Of a stretch of DNA of 64,000 nt, positions 21,956 to 34,984 are shown piece after piece. Where the stretch lies: positions 202,345,223 to 202,409,222 of the forward strand of contig OZ018325.1 in assembly GCA_963969495.1 (NCBI GenBank), written 5' to 3'. Each line of letters starts with the position of its first letter. The first letter of the stretch is position 1. The notes beneath the pieces were generated by a model. That model had not been told where the DNA came from and did no database searches. It was given only the letters and a program-made list of their open reading frames with translations. Both the position numbers and the translations under genes were made by a program. This DNA is from Ceratothoa steindachneri. Lineage: Eukaryota > Arthropoda > Malacostraca > Isopoda > Cymothoidae.

Positions 21956-24124
21956 CTAGAGGCCTAAAGAAATAGAAATTGGTAGCACAACCCGGAAAAA
22001 TGCTAAGGAGAATATATATACGAGTATATCCATAAAAAATGCCCAGAATATCCTTTGAAATTTGCCTCTGAGATTGTCCAAGCTTGATTTAAGAGGAAGG
22101 AAATCGGCAATTCTCTTTGGAATATTTGAATAACAAAAAATGAAATTTCCCTTGGAAATATTGATCGCTACGATCTTGCTAACGGAAATAGATTCGAATA
22201 CCAATGTTCCCTGTAGTTATTAGTGAAGACCATTTTTACTTTTTCCCCTATATTAAATGTTTAATAGTCACAATATTTATATTGAACTTAAATGGTATTC
22301 AAATCTCACTTCCCTCCCATGTTCACTCAACCATTTTTAAAAAATTTTCAGACACTTTGGTATATGTAAATCTTACGAAATAATTGTCCTGAGTCTTTTA
22401 CACATTTTATCCTCTTACAATAACGCTCTTATTTTAATTATTTTTGATGATATATATATAGCAAAGGAGAATTTTTATATCTACTCCTTTTAACTAGAAA
22501 GCAATCAGAGCGCACAAACCCCCGGCAAATGTCAGAAAATTCTCGATCTCACACCGTTTAAAAAAAAGGCAATAATTGATCCAGAATCCGCCACAGGATC
22601 TGTATTCGACCAAAAATCTAATAGAATTTTCCTTGACCGAAAGCTAACACCTTTTCTCTAAATTGAATCGGAATTTTTCAATAGCCTATTGAGATATCTT
22701 ATATCTAAACAAATCCACACCGCTGATAACATCTACCAGACTACTTTCTACGGAGGTAATAAGTTCTAATGCAGCTTAGCTTTTATCTTCTGATGATCAT
22801 TAGTATTATTGATATTATCAATTTTACTGTCGGACTGTTACTAAGCTCAAGTCTCTTATTAAAGTGTGTTTGCGAAGCTTGTTGATCGGTAACAATCCAT
22901 AATAAATTAGGCTAATACGAATTTGAGATGTTTTCTACGTTGATAATTCCATGGTTTAATTCCTCGAAATTGCAAAGTCTTGCTAAAATTACCCAACAGG
23001 CAACATTTAGCGTTAATTAACAAACATACAGAGAATCATGTAGACAAAAAATAAAAAACAACACGGAGAAAGGCATCCTTTGTAATTATGAATTTTAAAG
23101 TAGCAATGTGAAAGAGGGAGATAATTATAATCTACGTTAATCCGAGCTCCATTCGAGCAATGGCCGACCTTATACTATAAGCGTGTTTGCGGCTTAGTTT
23201 AATCTATTTAAATAAAACTGAATTCCACATTGCATGAAAGGAGTTTACAAGAGCAATGATAACTGATCTTTGAAATGAGGCTTGGAAGTAATTGTGAATA
23301 TTTTAAAAAACTGCAAAATGAATATGAAAACCTTTGATGTTCACGAAAACTTAAACTGAAGGAAAACATTCGCGCTCTCTTTGCCAGACGTTATGAGAAT
23401 TAATTTATGAGACTTAACAGACAATGGCTTCGCTACTTAGAATAAAATTTAAAATCTAAAAAAAAAGCAGCCATGGTTAAATTTTTAAAAATTTTCTGAA
23501 CTTTGCCAATTATAATAATTTTAAAAAGGAACTCTAAACTAAATTTCCCACCTTTCAAAATATCACGTTGCTAAAATATAGTTATAGAAGAAAATATATA
23601 AAAATAAATTTTCTGAACTTCACCATTTGTAATTCTTTGGGTTTTAAAAAATTCACAAAATTTCGATGCTTATATTTATTTTTGAACTTCACCATTTTGT
23701 TTTTTGATATTATAAAAAGAATTATGAGAAATAACTTTCAGAAAAAAACATAAGTTATAACCAAACTAAGATGAAATTATTATTCAAATATTCAAAACAA
23801 TCCCCTTCTTAAATTATAGAGTTAGTGATGGTGATGATGATGATAAACATAGATTTGTATATGGGATTTAAATATTTTTGAGACAATCAGAAAAACCTTC
23901 ATACATACTGCCATACGGTAATAGTTATCTCCCTTTAAGAATACTTCATGGCTTAAAACTAGGAATATTCGCCTAGTCTTTAAAAATATACATTAAAGAA
24001 TAATTTTGTTTTCAGTTTTTTTTAATTAAACTAGGAAGAATTCATAAGAAATCAACCTAAGAAGGAAGTAATTGTGAGTTACATAACTCCATCTTTTTCC
24101 TACATTAATTTTATTAACTTTCTA
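21956..24124. other. Unassigned AT-rich DNA
   Basis: AT-rich with many homopolymer runs. No coding sequence, RNA gene or transposon end recognised. Two diverged stretches near 23490-23740 repeat a TTTTCTGAACTT(T/C)(G/A)CCA motif. Confidence 0.5.
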
Positions 24125-25367
24125 TACCGGGTTAGGCAAAAGTTCTGTTACACTCGTTTTTTTTTATAATTTTGGAGAGGTTTACGTGAGTGATAGAAAA
24201 AGTTCCGTGAAACAAATTTAATGTTCTACTTTACGAACATGTGCCATTAGAACGTATTTTTCATTATGTGCAGATGTATCGAGATGGAAGTGAAAAGAAT
24301 CGAGATCTCTGCTCTCCTGCGCGGGGTCACAAGAAGTCCGACATCGCCAAGCGAGCGGCTCAACGTCAGCCGGATAACCGTCCACAGAGTAGCGGAAAGG
24401 TTAAAAAACGGGGAAGACCTCAAAGATTGACCTCGTTCGGGCAAGACTCAAGTTGTCAACCGTTTTGCTGTGAGAAAGTGTTCCGAATCTGAAAATGCTC
24501 ACTGCCCGCGCGAAGGAAAAAAAGATCTGGATGTCCAAGACCGTCAACGAAGAAGGCGGCAAGAGCTTGAGGTGTCTGAAAAGGTCTCTGCTCACAGACC
24601 GTATACGTGAACAACGTCGAAAGCACTGTCGTCGCCTTCTTGACGACTTGAAGTGACATGGCAATCGAATACTCATTTTTTTCTGATGAAATAGACTTCA
24701 CGGTTGATTTGTCATCAACAAGCAGAAAGGCCGCCTCGTAGGCTTCAGCCAGAACTTCTGTGAAGTCCGCTACGTGGCCATGACCAAGCACCCGCCTGCT
24801 TGATGATGCTTGGCGTGGTAGCTTTGAATGGCGAGAAGATGCCACCGGTGTAGTTCACGGCCGGTTATAGGCTCCCCGCGGCCGATTACCGGGACACCTT
24901 GGCCACGAAAGTCCTGCCTGGGTGAGAAAAATCACAAAAAAGGCAGACTGTCTCTTTCAGCACAACGGTGCCTCGGCCCACACGGACAGGAATTTGCAAA
25001 AGTGGTTGGGATCAAAAATGAACTTCTGGTCGAAGCAATTTTGGCGGCCGCAGTCCCCATACCTCAATCCCCTTGGCTACAGCGTAATGGACGCATATAT
25101 AGGACAAGTCCCGCAATGGCGGCTACATAATTGTTGACGAGCTGAAGTCCTCCGTCAACCGTGTGTGGACCAGCATGAGGAAGGACTTCGTCTGCAACGT
25201 GTGCAAGGCCTTCAGTTCTCGCCTGGATAGTGTGCTGGCCCTAGCGGCCACATTGATTAATATTATGTTGAAACAATAAACACGTGTCTAACTGCATCAA
25301 CACTATTACTGTGTCCTTTCTTAGGAGGGTCATAATGAGTGAAACAGGACTTTTGCAACACCCTGTA
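24125..25367 (+). mobile_element. Mariner-like transposon (DD37-type transposase), inactive
   Basis: The ends TACCGGGTTAGGCAAAAGTT (24125 on) and, inverted, TACAGGGTGTTGCAAAAGTC (25367 back) match over about 30 bp and sit at TA. The 1.24-kb size suits a mariner-type element. The coding trace begins at about 24241: VQMYRDGSEKN, then SERLNVSRITVHRVAERLKN, RSGKTQVVNRFAVRK-like sequence, FSDEIDFTVD-like near 24680 (first Asp), CLFQHNGASAHTDRN (24955-24995; family 'FQQDGAPAHT', so Asp is now Asn) and WRPQSPYLNPLGYSVM (25040-25095; family 'PPQSPDLNPLDYSVW', both Asp lost). Frameshifts are numerous. The C-terminus CNVCKAFSSRLDSVLALA is recognisable. It is clearly dead. Confidence 0.85.
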
Positions 25368-25374
25368 TTTCCAT

Positions 25375-26110
25375 ATTAATCAACCACCCAAGATTTCACA
25401 GGCTTTCAGCATTTTAATTGGGAATATATCATAGAGCAAACATGCTCAATCACTATGTTTTCCACCGGCTTTCAACAGTCCAAGTTAGAATATTACAGAA
25501 CTAAACATATTCAACAACAAGGTTTCTAACAGAATATCACCGTTGCAATTTGGAATATTGCATAGCTCAAAAGTAATCAATCAGCAGCTTTATCACAAGC
25601 TCTCAACCTTTCATTTTGTAATATTACATAGCTCAAACATACTCAATCACGAGGCTTGCTTTTCACAGGCTCTCAACCGTGAAACTTGTAATATTACATA
25701 GCTCATACATAATCACCAGGTTTCTCAAAGGATCTCACCCTTGCGATTAGAATTATTACATAGCTAAGGATACTGACCCATAAGGTTAGTCACAGGCTTT
25801 TAACCTTGCACTTAGGAGTATTACATCACTTAACCATGCTGAATCACCAGGTTTCTCACAGGCTCTCGTCCTTGCAATTGGGAATATTATCTAGCTCAAA
25901 TATACCCCCATTACCAGGTTTATCGCAAACTCTCAGCCGTGCAATTGGGCATACTATGTGCATAGCTCAAACATGCCGAATTACGTGTTGTTTTACTAGT
26001 TTAATCTAATAATTTCTCAAGTTCACTCATTCACCAGGTTCTCTAAATGCTCGCTCTTGTAATTAAAAAAAGATTTAACCAATGCATACTCAATCACAAT
26101 CTTTCTCACC
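25375..26110. repeat. Diverged ~62-68-bp satellite array
   Basis: About eleven degenerate tandem monomers share the order CACCAGGTTTCTCACAGGCT, CTCAACCTTGCAATTGG, GAATATTACATAGCTC, AAACATACTCAAT. Monomers vary in length and sequence, so the array is old. It begins right after the mariner right end at 25367, while no monomer is seen left of 24125. The mariner therefore sits at or near the array edge. Confidence 0.8.
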
Positions 26111-26921
26111 TCATTCCATACCATATGTCATGTGTGACCCTAGCAATCTGGTTCTTCGTCTTAGTAGTGTTCTGGTTCTATTTGCCTCTTCTTATGTGTT
26201 TATATTCTGGCACCAGGATAAGCAACACGCCATCCCTGGCTATCGCGAAAATTCCTATGGTCGCCCACATCCTTCGCCTGCCACAGAGGAAGCCTGACTT
26301 AGAACCTACATTCCCGTGTGCTCGAGCAATCAAGAGGCGAGCCCTGAATCAACGGTTGGCTCACAGACTTAGTGTTTTAATCAGTATATATAGACTGGAT
26401 TTCCATAGAAAAAAACAAAACGGATCGCACCTTCGTCACCCAACACAGCTAGTTAGAAAAAGTTATTTAAGTTATACATTAAGTGGAAGTAAACTTTTGC
26501 TGACAAAGAAATATCTTTCCTACAAAATACAATTAATTATATGGTAAATAAATGAAAATGATGAAAACCTAAATGCTTAGCTCACCTTTGAGTGACGATC
26601 GACTTTCATCAACCAAATTATTCCCTGGAGCACTGAACATGGGTATAGTTTGCCCGAGGTTAGTGATGTCATGCGCATTTCTTGCCATTCCTCCCAAGGC
26701 AGGATGTTGTGAGTCTGTGTAGCTTCAGTCTAGCGAACGCTCTCATAGAGTGAGGCCACATCGGCCCACACCTCTGCTTGGATTTCCCGCTAGACTCCTG
26801 TTTGGGTACCGTTTACTCTAGTTCAGTATTAATTATAATAAAAAATACTGGGTAACTTGTACCCGAGTTCAGTGGTAATAGCGTACACAAAGAAGTTATA
26901 GTGATAAATTTCTCTCTTTTC
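26111..26921. other. Unassigned flank upstream of piggyBac 2
   Basis: No element recognised. A 166-codon open frame (26047-26547) starts inside the satellite, shows no domain and is probably chance. The end of the segment is a pyrimidine tract, TTTCTCTCTTTTCAG, at 26909-26923 that resembles a splice acceptor just before the transposase region. Confidence 0.4.
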
Positions 26922-26923
26922 AG

Positions 26924-28976
26924 GCTGTAATTCTTATTTCGGGTGACTAATAGTGCGAACTTGTGCCTGAAATGGCGAAAGAGCAAAACTTGAGTGGGCT
27001 CCAGATTGGTGAAATTCTTTTTACTCCAGATAGTGACGACGATAATGATTGTGTTGAAACTGATGTATTTATGAGAGTGAGAATGATAAAGAATATGTTC
27101 CAGAGCCACATGAAATGGCTGAAAGATCAGACAGTGTATCTGGAGAAGACATTGCTCGCCAACGCAAGCAAACAAAGGCGGATGGTGGGAAGACAAAGAG
27201 GCCTAGGCGTCTCTTCCCCCATAACTTCCGAACCACGCCGCCAGAACTGATAAGCCTACTGCTGGCCCATCCTGCAACTCTGCTGGTGTTCCTGTACAGT
27301 ACCCTGTTGTGTCATCAGGCTCTGATCCCATATTCTGCTGCTGCTGTTCCTGCTGCTATCCCTGCTGGTATTCCTGCTGCCCCCACTGCTGTTGCTGCTT
27401 CTTTTGCCACAAATGCTACTGCTGCCCCTGCTACCATCCCTGCTGCCCCCCCCCCCCTGCTGCTGTTTCTACTGCCACCCATGCTGCTGCTTCTCCTGAT
27501 GCTCGCTAGCGACAACGTCGACGACGTGCAGACGACGGGTTGTTGCTAGTGACTTTTAACTCTGCAACAGTCAAAGGTCTCTCAGGCTATGTATGGCACA
27601 CAAGGCCTCAAATAGCTACAACAGCATGGACAGCAGCCCGAAATATTATGGCATCAATTAGGCCAGGTCCCACACAATCAGCTGCTACTGCCACCACGCC
27701 TGAAGAGTGTTTTTGCCTGTTTGTGACTGATGCCATGGTGAATTTGATTGTGGAGTTCACCAACAAGAAGATTGATGTTGTTGTCAGTAGGTGCAGGAGA
27801 CAGACAGCGACTGTAGAACAAACAACAGCAGCAGCAAAGATACGCGTCCTACTAGCTGTCCTTATATTTAGTGGTTACATAAAAAAATAATCACATAATA
27901 CTAAGGAGTTGTATTGCCCTGTGGCATGGGCTCCGTTCTAAAAGACAGCAATGCCTGATGTGCGTTTTTGATTCCTGCTGTACTGCCTCAGGTTTGACGA
28001 CATAGCCACACGGGAGAAAGGCAGGCCACTGACAAATTCGCCCCAGTCAGGGCTGTGTAAGATATGGTCATGGCCTGCTGTGAGGACAAATACACACCCC
28101 ATGAAAACCTCACAGTAGATGAGCAATTGCTGGCGTTGAGAGGTAAGTACCCTTTTAGGATGTATATCTGAAATAAGCCAGCAAAATATGGGATAAAAAT
28201 TATGGTAAACGATGTGGAAAGTAAGTACATGTTGCAAGGTATTCCTTACCTAGGGAAACAGGGCACAACAGCAAGACATGGATGGCAATTCGGCCACATT
28301 TTCACCATAGAACTCACACGCCTCTACCACCAAACCAACAGAAACATCACCACCGACAACTGATTCACGTTTGTGCCTCTCATACAGTAAAGGGCTGATA
28401 GTGATGGGGACAGTGAGGGCGAAAAAAGCAGAAATCCCTGAGGTAATGAGGTAGAAAGACACCCGCACACCTGGAAGCTCAGCATTCCTGTTCACAAACG
28501 ATATGACACTCGTTTCATATATCCCTAAGACACAGAAAAGCGAGAGAAATGTGATCCTGCTGTCAAGTATGTACAGACAGGCATCGGTGGATAATGTTAG
28601 TGGGAAGCTTGAGATCATTGACCTCTATAATGCAACAAAAGGCGGGGTAGACACGTTTGACCAAATGTGTGCAACTTATAACTGCAGCAGAAAGACAAAT
28701 AGGTGGCCATTGTGTGTGTTCTTTGAGATGCTGAATGCGAGTGTCATAAATTCGTGGATCATTTACCAGAGCAACACTACCAGGGTAGGAGGCAGCGCCA
28801 GGCAGAGGCAGAACTACATGCACGAATTGGCCCTGCAGCTCATCAGGCCCTCAACTGAGGTAAAGCTAGTCGTCAGAGAGGTCTGCTCCCTCAACTTTCC
28901 CTCTGACACGGCTGCAGGTGCAGGACCATCGACAGCTGAGATGAGGGAAAATAATGAAAGGTTTCCATATCTGTGA
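26924..28976 (+). pseudogene. piggyBac transposase pseudogene 2 (PGBD4-like)
   Basis: The plus-strand frame opens MAKEQNLSGLQIGEILFTPD then SDDDNDCVE (26971 on), the acidic N-terminus common in piggyBac transposases. A frameshift near 27100 leads into a basic stretch KTKRPRRLFP and an Ala/Pro-rich insert. At 27600-27890, IRPGPT, TPEECFCLFVTDAMVNLIVE and FTNKKID match the family's start of the catalytic domain. Near the end, KLEIIDLYNATKGGVDTFDQ then KTNRWPLCVFFEMLNASVIN (28600-28760) is the 'NxTKGGVDxxD' block with a catalytic Asp. The C-terminus lacks an obvious zinc-binding Cys cluster. The central region (27890-28500) is full of stops. It is a different family from the relic at 12 kb. Confidence 0.85.
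27312..27500 (+). repeat. Ala/Pro-coding low-complexity insert (GCTGCT/CCTGCT)
   Basis: A run of GCTGCT- and CCTGCT-rich sequence lies inside the second piggyBac frame between its basic N-terminal region and the catalytic domain. In the transposase frame it gives mostly Ala, Pro and Ile. I know no counterpart in piggyBac proteins, so it is probably a local repeat expansion after inactivation or a variable linker. Confidence 0.8.
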
Positions 28977-30430
28977 CAGGAGGTTGCAAGGGATATACAC
29001 CAATGTGAGGCAACGAATGTAATATACTCGGTACAAAATGGCGCGTTACCAAGCCAACCAGGGTAATTTCAGAGAGTGCGACAACAAACATAATATCCCC
29101 TAAAATACATTAATCTCATAATATACCGGTATAATTTAGGTAAACTAGTTAGTTATATACCGGTATAATTTAGGTAAACTAGTTAGTTATGTATTTGATT
29201 CCTGAGTATATGCGGGCATATTCGTCAAATGTTTATATATCTTCCATGTTGTCCTATCCAGAAAATCAAACTTCGCCGTAAAACATGAAAATGCTAAGGA
29301 GAGTTGCAAACCCTCACAGTCCCTATGCCTCTAACTAGTCTCCGTTCCAGCTATGTACGTTCCACACATTTTTACTTCTTCTAACTTAACATTTTGTACA
29401 TAAGCCTCTATCCTCCCCCCCAAAAAAAAATCTGGTAAATATTCACTTACTGGTATTCGCTTTTTAAATCTATACAAATACAAGCCTTAATTCAAATCCT
29501 TTTCTCACCTCTCTTTCCACCCTCTAAAACTCTTTTCTCAAGTATTTCCGAATCCTCACCCACATTAGGGAGTACACATTTACACGTGTGAGTTATTCCA
29601 CCTATTTCCAGTTCATCTATAGGCAGTTGTCAGCATTTCAACCCTAATGCAAATAAGCACGATCGTAGAGACGGGATGGGGTACATAGAGTTGAAAATGG
29701 GTTATTTTTTTATCCAATTGTCCCTGAAGTCAGTTTTCGCCTTTATTGTTGAAGAACTTTAGAAAAAAAATGTGATCAGAGTAACCTAATGTCCAATACT
29801 TCAGACTTCCCACGCGTCCACACTATGATGCGGGAAGACAAGAAAACAATGAAGTAAATGGATGGAATTTAATCATCAGTTGGAATTGCAATTGGGATTG
29901 ACTCTACAATGTGCCATGTAACGTAGTTTAGATCCTTACTTAAATTCTAACTCCCCACTTAGGCAGGGGACGGTCCTCGTATGTGCGAAATATAACCATA
30001 ACAACATTTCATCCGCCCTTTCAATTTTTATTCCTATAAATACTTGTTTTCTGCAAGACTTCATTCCCTTTCGCAAATACCTGAAACACCAGCTCATTTG
30101 CGATCTATATTACTTTTTGCCCTTCCAAACGTCACGAATGATATTAAGATAAAAAAAATCCCGTAAAAGACGTCTAGACTCTGTGGTAGATAGAAGACAA
30201 AACTGACTAGTCCTGCATATTTTACATAAAAAAACCTTACCCGTAGATGGGTGAAATATTAAAGAGAAAGCAGCTATCTTCTTCATTGCTGCTAGTAAAT
30301 TAATTATTTTTTCCCTCGACAGGCAGGCAAGATTGTGTTTTTAAACTCACGCCAATCTGTGTGGCAAGACAAAAGAAATTAAAGAGTGGTCAGTCATTCC
30401 CAAGTGGCAAGAGGCTGTGTGATCTCTCCT
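28977..30430. other. Unassigned; 34-bp tandem duplication at 29122-29190
   Basis: Two adjacent copies of a 34-bp unit with ACCGGTATAATTTAGGTAAA lie at 29122-29190. The rest shows no gene or element. The right terminus of the piggyBac could lie here, but I did not find a CCC/GGG end at a TTAA. Confidence 0.45.
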
Positions 30431-30439
30431 TCTCCCTCT

Positions 30440-33400
30440 GGACTATCAGTGCTATAATTTCATCTCATATTTCCCTTTGGGTTTTGCTATTAATTGCTTT
30501 GCTCTTTCCTCAATTATTTTATTTATCAGTTTCATTTCAGTTTCTCTGTGAATGCCGTGTTGTATTTTCATTTTTATTCTTGTGTTCGTGATAATTAATG
30601 TTACCTTGTTTGAAATTCTTTTCAGTTCCATAATGGTTGATTTAGAGATGGTGTACATTAGGATAACTGTGTACACCATCGCTGACTGAATAATAGCTTG
30701 GTATATCTTCTTTTTGTTTTTTCCGGTTTAATGATCTGAACCTGTAAAGTGGTCTCAATCCTCCTTTTAACCCCTTCGCTAGTTCCGTTACGTTCTTGCT
30801 GTATACTGTATTGGTAATCGGTAATACTAGCAATTTGGTCTTGTTAGTATATCTATATAGTTCTTCTTCAGAGTAGATATCTCCGAGTATTTTCTGAACA
30901 ACGGAATTATCTTAAACTTGATTCTATTTTTACTGATTTTTTCATGTTTGCGCTGACCTGAGGTTGATTTCAATTGTTCGAGGAAAGATAACACTCTCCC
31001 TCGGCTTGAGGTTAGGTAGGCTGGTTAAGAGGATCGATATGGATTACCCGTAGAAAAGAAAATCCCAAATGGCGGAATTTTGGAGTCTTGATTTTAGGGT
31101 GTAGAATTCGGGTTGCTCCGGCGTAAGATGAATTCTAAACGTGCGTGTCGTGTATTCAGGCGAGCCTATTCCTGTTTTGGGATGGTTCCTTAACTGTCTG
31201 CGAGTCTGACTGCGACTGTGACTATAATTGTGAATATGCCCGTGACTCTGCCTGACTGAATTAATGTAAGACTATCTTTTATGGTCTACTCAATAATAAT
31301 AATAGGTATTTATAAGGCACCGTTCAGGGCTGTTAGCCCTCCCAGAGCGCAGGTTGTATAGCGAGTGTAGAGAAAGTTTACATGGGAGAGAAAGCAATTC
31401 TGAAGAGATGAGTCTTCAGGAGACGTTTAAAAGAAGCAAGGGAGGGATAGGATCAGAGTTCGGCAGGAAGAGCATTCCAGAGTCTGGGAGCACAAACTAA
31501 GAAGAAACGGTCACCCATCGAGCAGAGGACAGAACGAAGAGTGTCCAGGAGGGAAGCGAGGTTAGACCGAAATGCCCGAGGAGTTTGACGATGGGAGAGG
31601 GGAGACGAGAGATAAGGTGGAGCGTCGAGGTTTAGGGCCTTGTAGGTGGTGAGAAGAATTTTATAGTGGGTACGAAAGCTAATAGGTAACCAGTGTAGCT
31701 CCTGTAACAGAGGCATCGAAGAAGAGAACCGGGAACTGCGAAGGAGGAGCCGGGCAGCATAGTTTGAACTAGTTGTAGGGAGCGAAGTAACGAAGAAGGG
31801 AAATTCACTAGAAGAGAATTGCAGTAGTCTAAGCGTGAGGTGACGAAGGCATGAATATCAGTCTCGAGGCTTCGTCGATCAAAATGGGATCGAACACGTG
31901 AGAATTTGCAGAGGAAACCAAGGAAAAACTTACAGATACGATCGATGGATGTGCGGTTTAAACGAGAGTTGCTCGTCGAAAATAACACCAAGATTACTGA
32001 CGGTACCAGAGAAGGCGACATTGGTTTACCCAAGGTTAAGGGAGGGGAAGAGAGCTTTAGATTTATCCACAATCGAAGCAGTACCAACAAGGAGAACTTT
32101 AGTTTTATCGTGGTTAAGTTTAAGAAAGTTGGCAGACAATCATTCGTTTATGGAGTTGTAGGCTAAAAGGAGCTCGATAATTGATTGAGCGAAGGACACA
32201 GGGGATGAGGAAAGGTATATCTGAGTGTCATCGGCATAGAGGTGGAAGGACAGGCCAAAATCGCGAAGAAGGGAGCCAAGAGGAAGTAAGTAGATGCAAA
32301 AGAGGAAAGGACCAAGGACTGAGCCTTGAGGCACCCCAAAATGAATGGGCGCGGGTTGGGAGGAGAGATTATCGAGCGCGACCAACTGAGTGTGGGAGGA
32401 GAAGTGTGAGCGGAACCAATCAAGTGTAGTACCTGAAAGACCAAGGGAAGTGTGAGGACAATCGAGGAGGACAGTGTGGTCGATGATGAAGAAAGCAGAG
32501 GAGAGGTCTGAGAGGACTAAAATGGAGGCACAGCCCCTATCGGCTGCTCCACGTAAACCGTCTTAAACATTAAGAGGAGCGGTTTCAACAGAGTGCTTCA
32601 CTTTGAACCCCGACTGGCGCACACCGTGGCCGTGGCCTAGCATTAGCTAATGATGTTATTTTGGTGTAGCCTCCTCTACACCGTGTTAATTTGTGTGGCC
32701 ATGGAGTTAGAGATTCATTTGACATCGACGTCCATAAATACGACTTTGCGTTTCGTGGTTTTTCGCTAGCAAAGAATGTCTGCTACTATCGTGTCTTGAT
32801 CTCTGCACCTGCTACTCAGCTTGTTTGAACAGCTGACCTTTTAGCATGACTGTGGGAATCGCTTTACTGTGTATGCGTGTGTACATGTGCACATGTTTGC
32901 TAACGTGTGAATGTCTCGAATTCATTCTTCTCGCCTTAGGTCTTTACAAACAAAATATATTATTATTATTTACATAGACTATTTGTTATACGTTCTTTGT
33001 TACAAAAGTTATACATTATTATTTTAAAGAGATGTTACATATTATTTACACAAACTTGATTATTACTTATCAAAACTGCTATACATAGTTTAGATCATTT
33101 GCACTTGCATAGTTGCGAGCGTGCCTGTTACAAGCTTCCCTAGGATTAATATGATACTCATCTGGGAGGCTTCATTGTCAATCCTACTTCGCCTTGCACT
33201 GTAGATAAAATAGGCCTGTTGCTCTCAATTTGAGTTGGTGGCTTTCCTGCTTTGGGTATAAAGATAATTTTCGTGACCTCTAGTTCATCTGGGAAGTAAC
33301 CTGGTGCTTTCTGCTGAAAGAGCAATAATATTGTCTTCGCTACTTGATTGGTGGTCTTCACGATTATACTGCTGTAGGTGTCTCTACTAGTATTTACGAA

Positions 33401-34690
33401 TTAGTGGGGGTGTGTTGTATTGATTTTCTCGTTAAGTGAGGCTTTGATATTATGTTAGAAATCGATGTCAAATTCTTCCTTTTCTCTGCGCTTATGTCGA
33501 AAATCGTCTTCTAATGCCCACTGAATATCAATTCAATTATATCTTCGCCTTCTATATTGTTGCCTTGGTTGTCTTTTATTTTCATGTTTCTAGTTCTTGC
33601 TTTGCCTTTCATTTTACTCCAAAATTCCTGCACATGTGCATCAGTGTCAATCCTTTCTATTGCTTTGTTCTAATGTTGCCTTGCTTTTCCGTTACTTCCG
33701 GAATTAAATCTTGTTATTTTCTTCTCATTTCTGCGTTTATCTCCCAGGTTGTGCTGTTCCTTCTTATTTGTTCTGATACTTCACTTAATCTTCTGTTCTA
33801 GTGAACCATTTAGAGTAAAGGTAAAGTAAAGTTCTTAATGTATTGTGGCCTCTTTTGGGTATTGCTATTTTGTATGCTTCTTGCATCGAACTCCTTATTT
33901 TTTCTAAATCTGAATTTATTTCTTCTAACGTTGCTCCTTCTGGGGTTTATGGTATATATATACTTATTTCTTTTCTTTATCTCTCCCAGTTCGCTCTGTG
34001 ATATGCTTTTCTTACCTTCACAGGGACCAGTATTGATCTCTGATTGAGTGTGAGGAGAATTGCTGTGCACGGTATGTCTTCCGGCTGCATGTAATAATTC
34101 TAGGAGAGATAACTATTGCGTAGGCAGATGTCCAATTTAGAGGCAGTGGTCCATGTTACAGTAATTGGATAATCAGGACCTAGTTGATGTCAGATGCCTT
34201 TTGAAAACAGTGTTTCTAGAGGTCTTTCTGCTTTGTTTTTATTTCTGTATCCGTTCGCTGCACAATGGGCATTTATATCTCCAATGAATATCACCTGGTT
34301 TCTATAATTAAAGGTTTTTGTAAATTTGTTAATTGGCGAATGATTTGTCTTTGAAGGTTGATATCCTATAGCTATTATAATTTTTGATATCTCCATTTTT
34401 ATTTGTACACTGATATATGACTCGTCTAGTTCTTTGTGAGTTCTATATTCGATACCCTTCTTGATTACGTTAGCAGCTTCGGCGTGTTGTTCTCCCGTAA
34501 GATTACGACTATGACACCATACATCCAAATCGTTACTTTATGGTTATTAAGGTTGACTCCATGATCTGAAAGAAAGATGAGGTCCAGATCCAATCTTCTG
34601 AAAATGTTTCCATAAATCTACCTTTTCTTCTCATCTGAGTCAATTGCTTCTGTTTCAATCGTTTGCGGCTCTTACTGTGTATTTTCTTTG
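30440..34690 (-). mobile_element. Jockey-like LINE copy E, split by an L2-like LINE
   Basis: On the minus strand from 34.5 kb downward: endonuclease (34190-34528) with IKKGIEYRTHKELDESYISV, IIIAIGYQP and IFIGDINAHCAANGYRN (catalytic 'GDxNAH'); a linker (33430-33800) with AHVQEFW, KMKGKARTRNMKIKDNQGN and EDIIELIF; an RT start (33158-33361) with YFPDELEVTKIIFIPKAGKP then NRPIL. About 2.3 kb further on comes the RT end (30452-30833): LVLPITNTVYSK, SLNRKKQKEDI and YTISKSTIMELKRISNKV. The middle RT motifs, including the YxDD box, are missing. The gap holds unassigned DNA plus the L2-like LINE. The blocks match copies A and D, so it is the same family. Confidence 0.75.
31290..32640 (-). mobile_element. 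L2-like LINE copy 2, RT to 3' end
   Basis: The minus strand encodes much of an L2-type RT. QSGFKVKHSVETAPLNV opens it. SILVLSDLSSAFFIIDHTVL is motif A with its Asp (SDLSSAF). HFGVPQGSVLGPFLF comes next, then FHLYADDTQIYLSSS (YADD at about 32227-32238). The later 'NLGVIFD...NRTSIDRICKFF', FVTSRLDYCNSLLVNFPSSL, HWLPISFRTHYKILLTTYKA and PPYLSSPLSHRQT blocks follow. The 3' end has the (ATT)n tail at 31290-31310, seen as ATAATAATAATAGG on plus. The 5' side is truncated inside the RT. Both RT Asp motifs survive, but there are frameshifts after the YADD block. It sits inside the jockey-like LINE copy E. Confidence 0.9.
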
Positions 34691-34984
34691 TGGTTTTCTT
34701 CTGACGTCTGCATGTTAAGAATTGCCAATTAATCGACTTGTTCCGAAAGCTTTATTAGTTCTAACCCATTTGTTTTCAGGAATGAGTTTAACGTGTTTGC
34801 GTAGGTTCCAGGCTGTAAAGAATTCTAACATGTGCATGTATTACGCATGTATATATCTTAACATACATGCCTCCCGTTATGTTTAGTAGCGTTGTCTGCG
34901 CACGAGGTGTTTAATCTATATTCGTCTTCTCTTGTTGATGCCTTTCTTTCATCTTAAAGACTTTCTTATTTGGGCAGAGCATGG

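Noticed and set aside
24401..24845. 129- and 91-codon minus-strand frames
   Set aside because: Antisense to the mariner-type transposase between matched inverted ends.
26047..26547. 166-codon open frame with a hydrophobic segment
   Set aside because: It begins inside the satellite, matches no family I know and has no gene signals around it.
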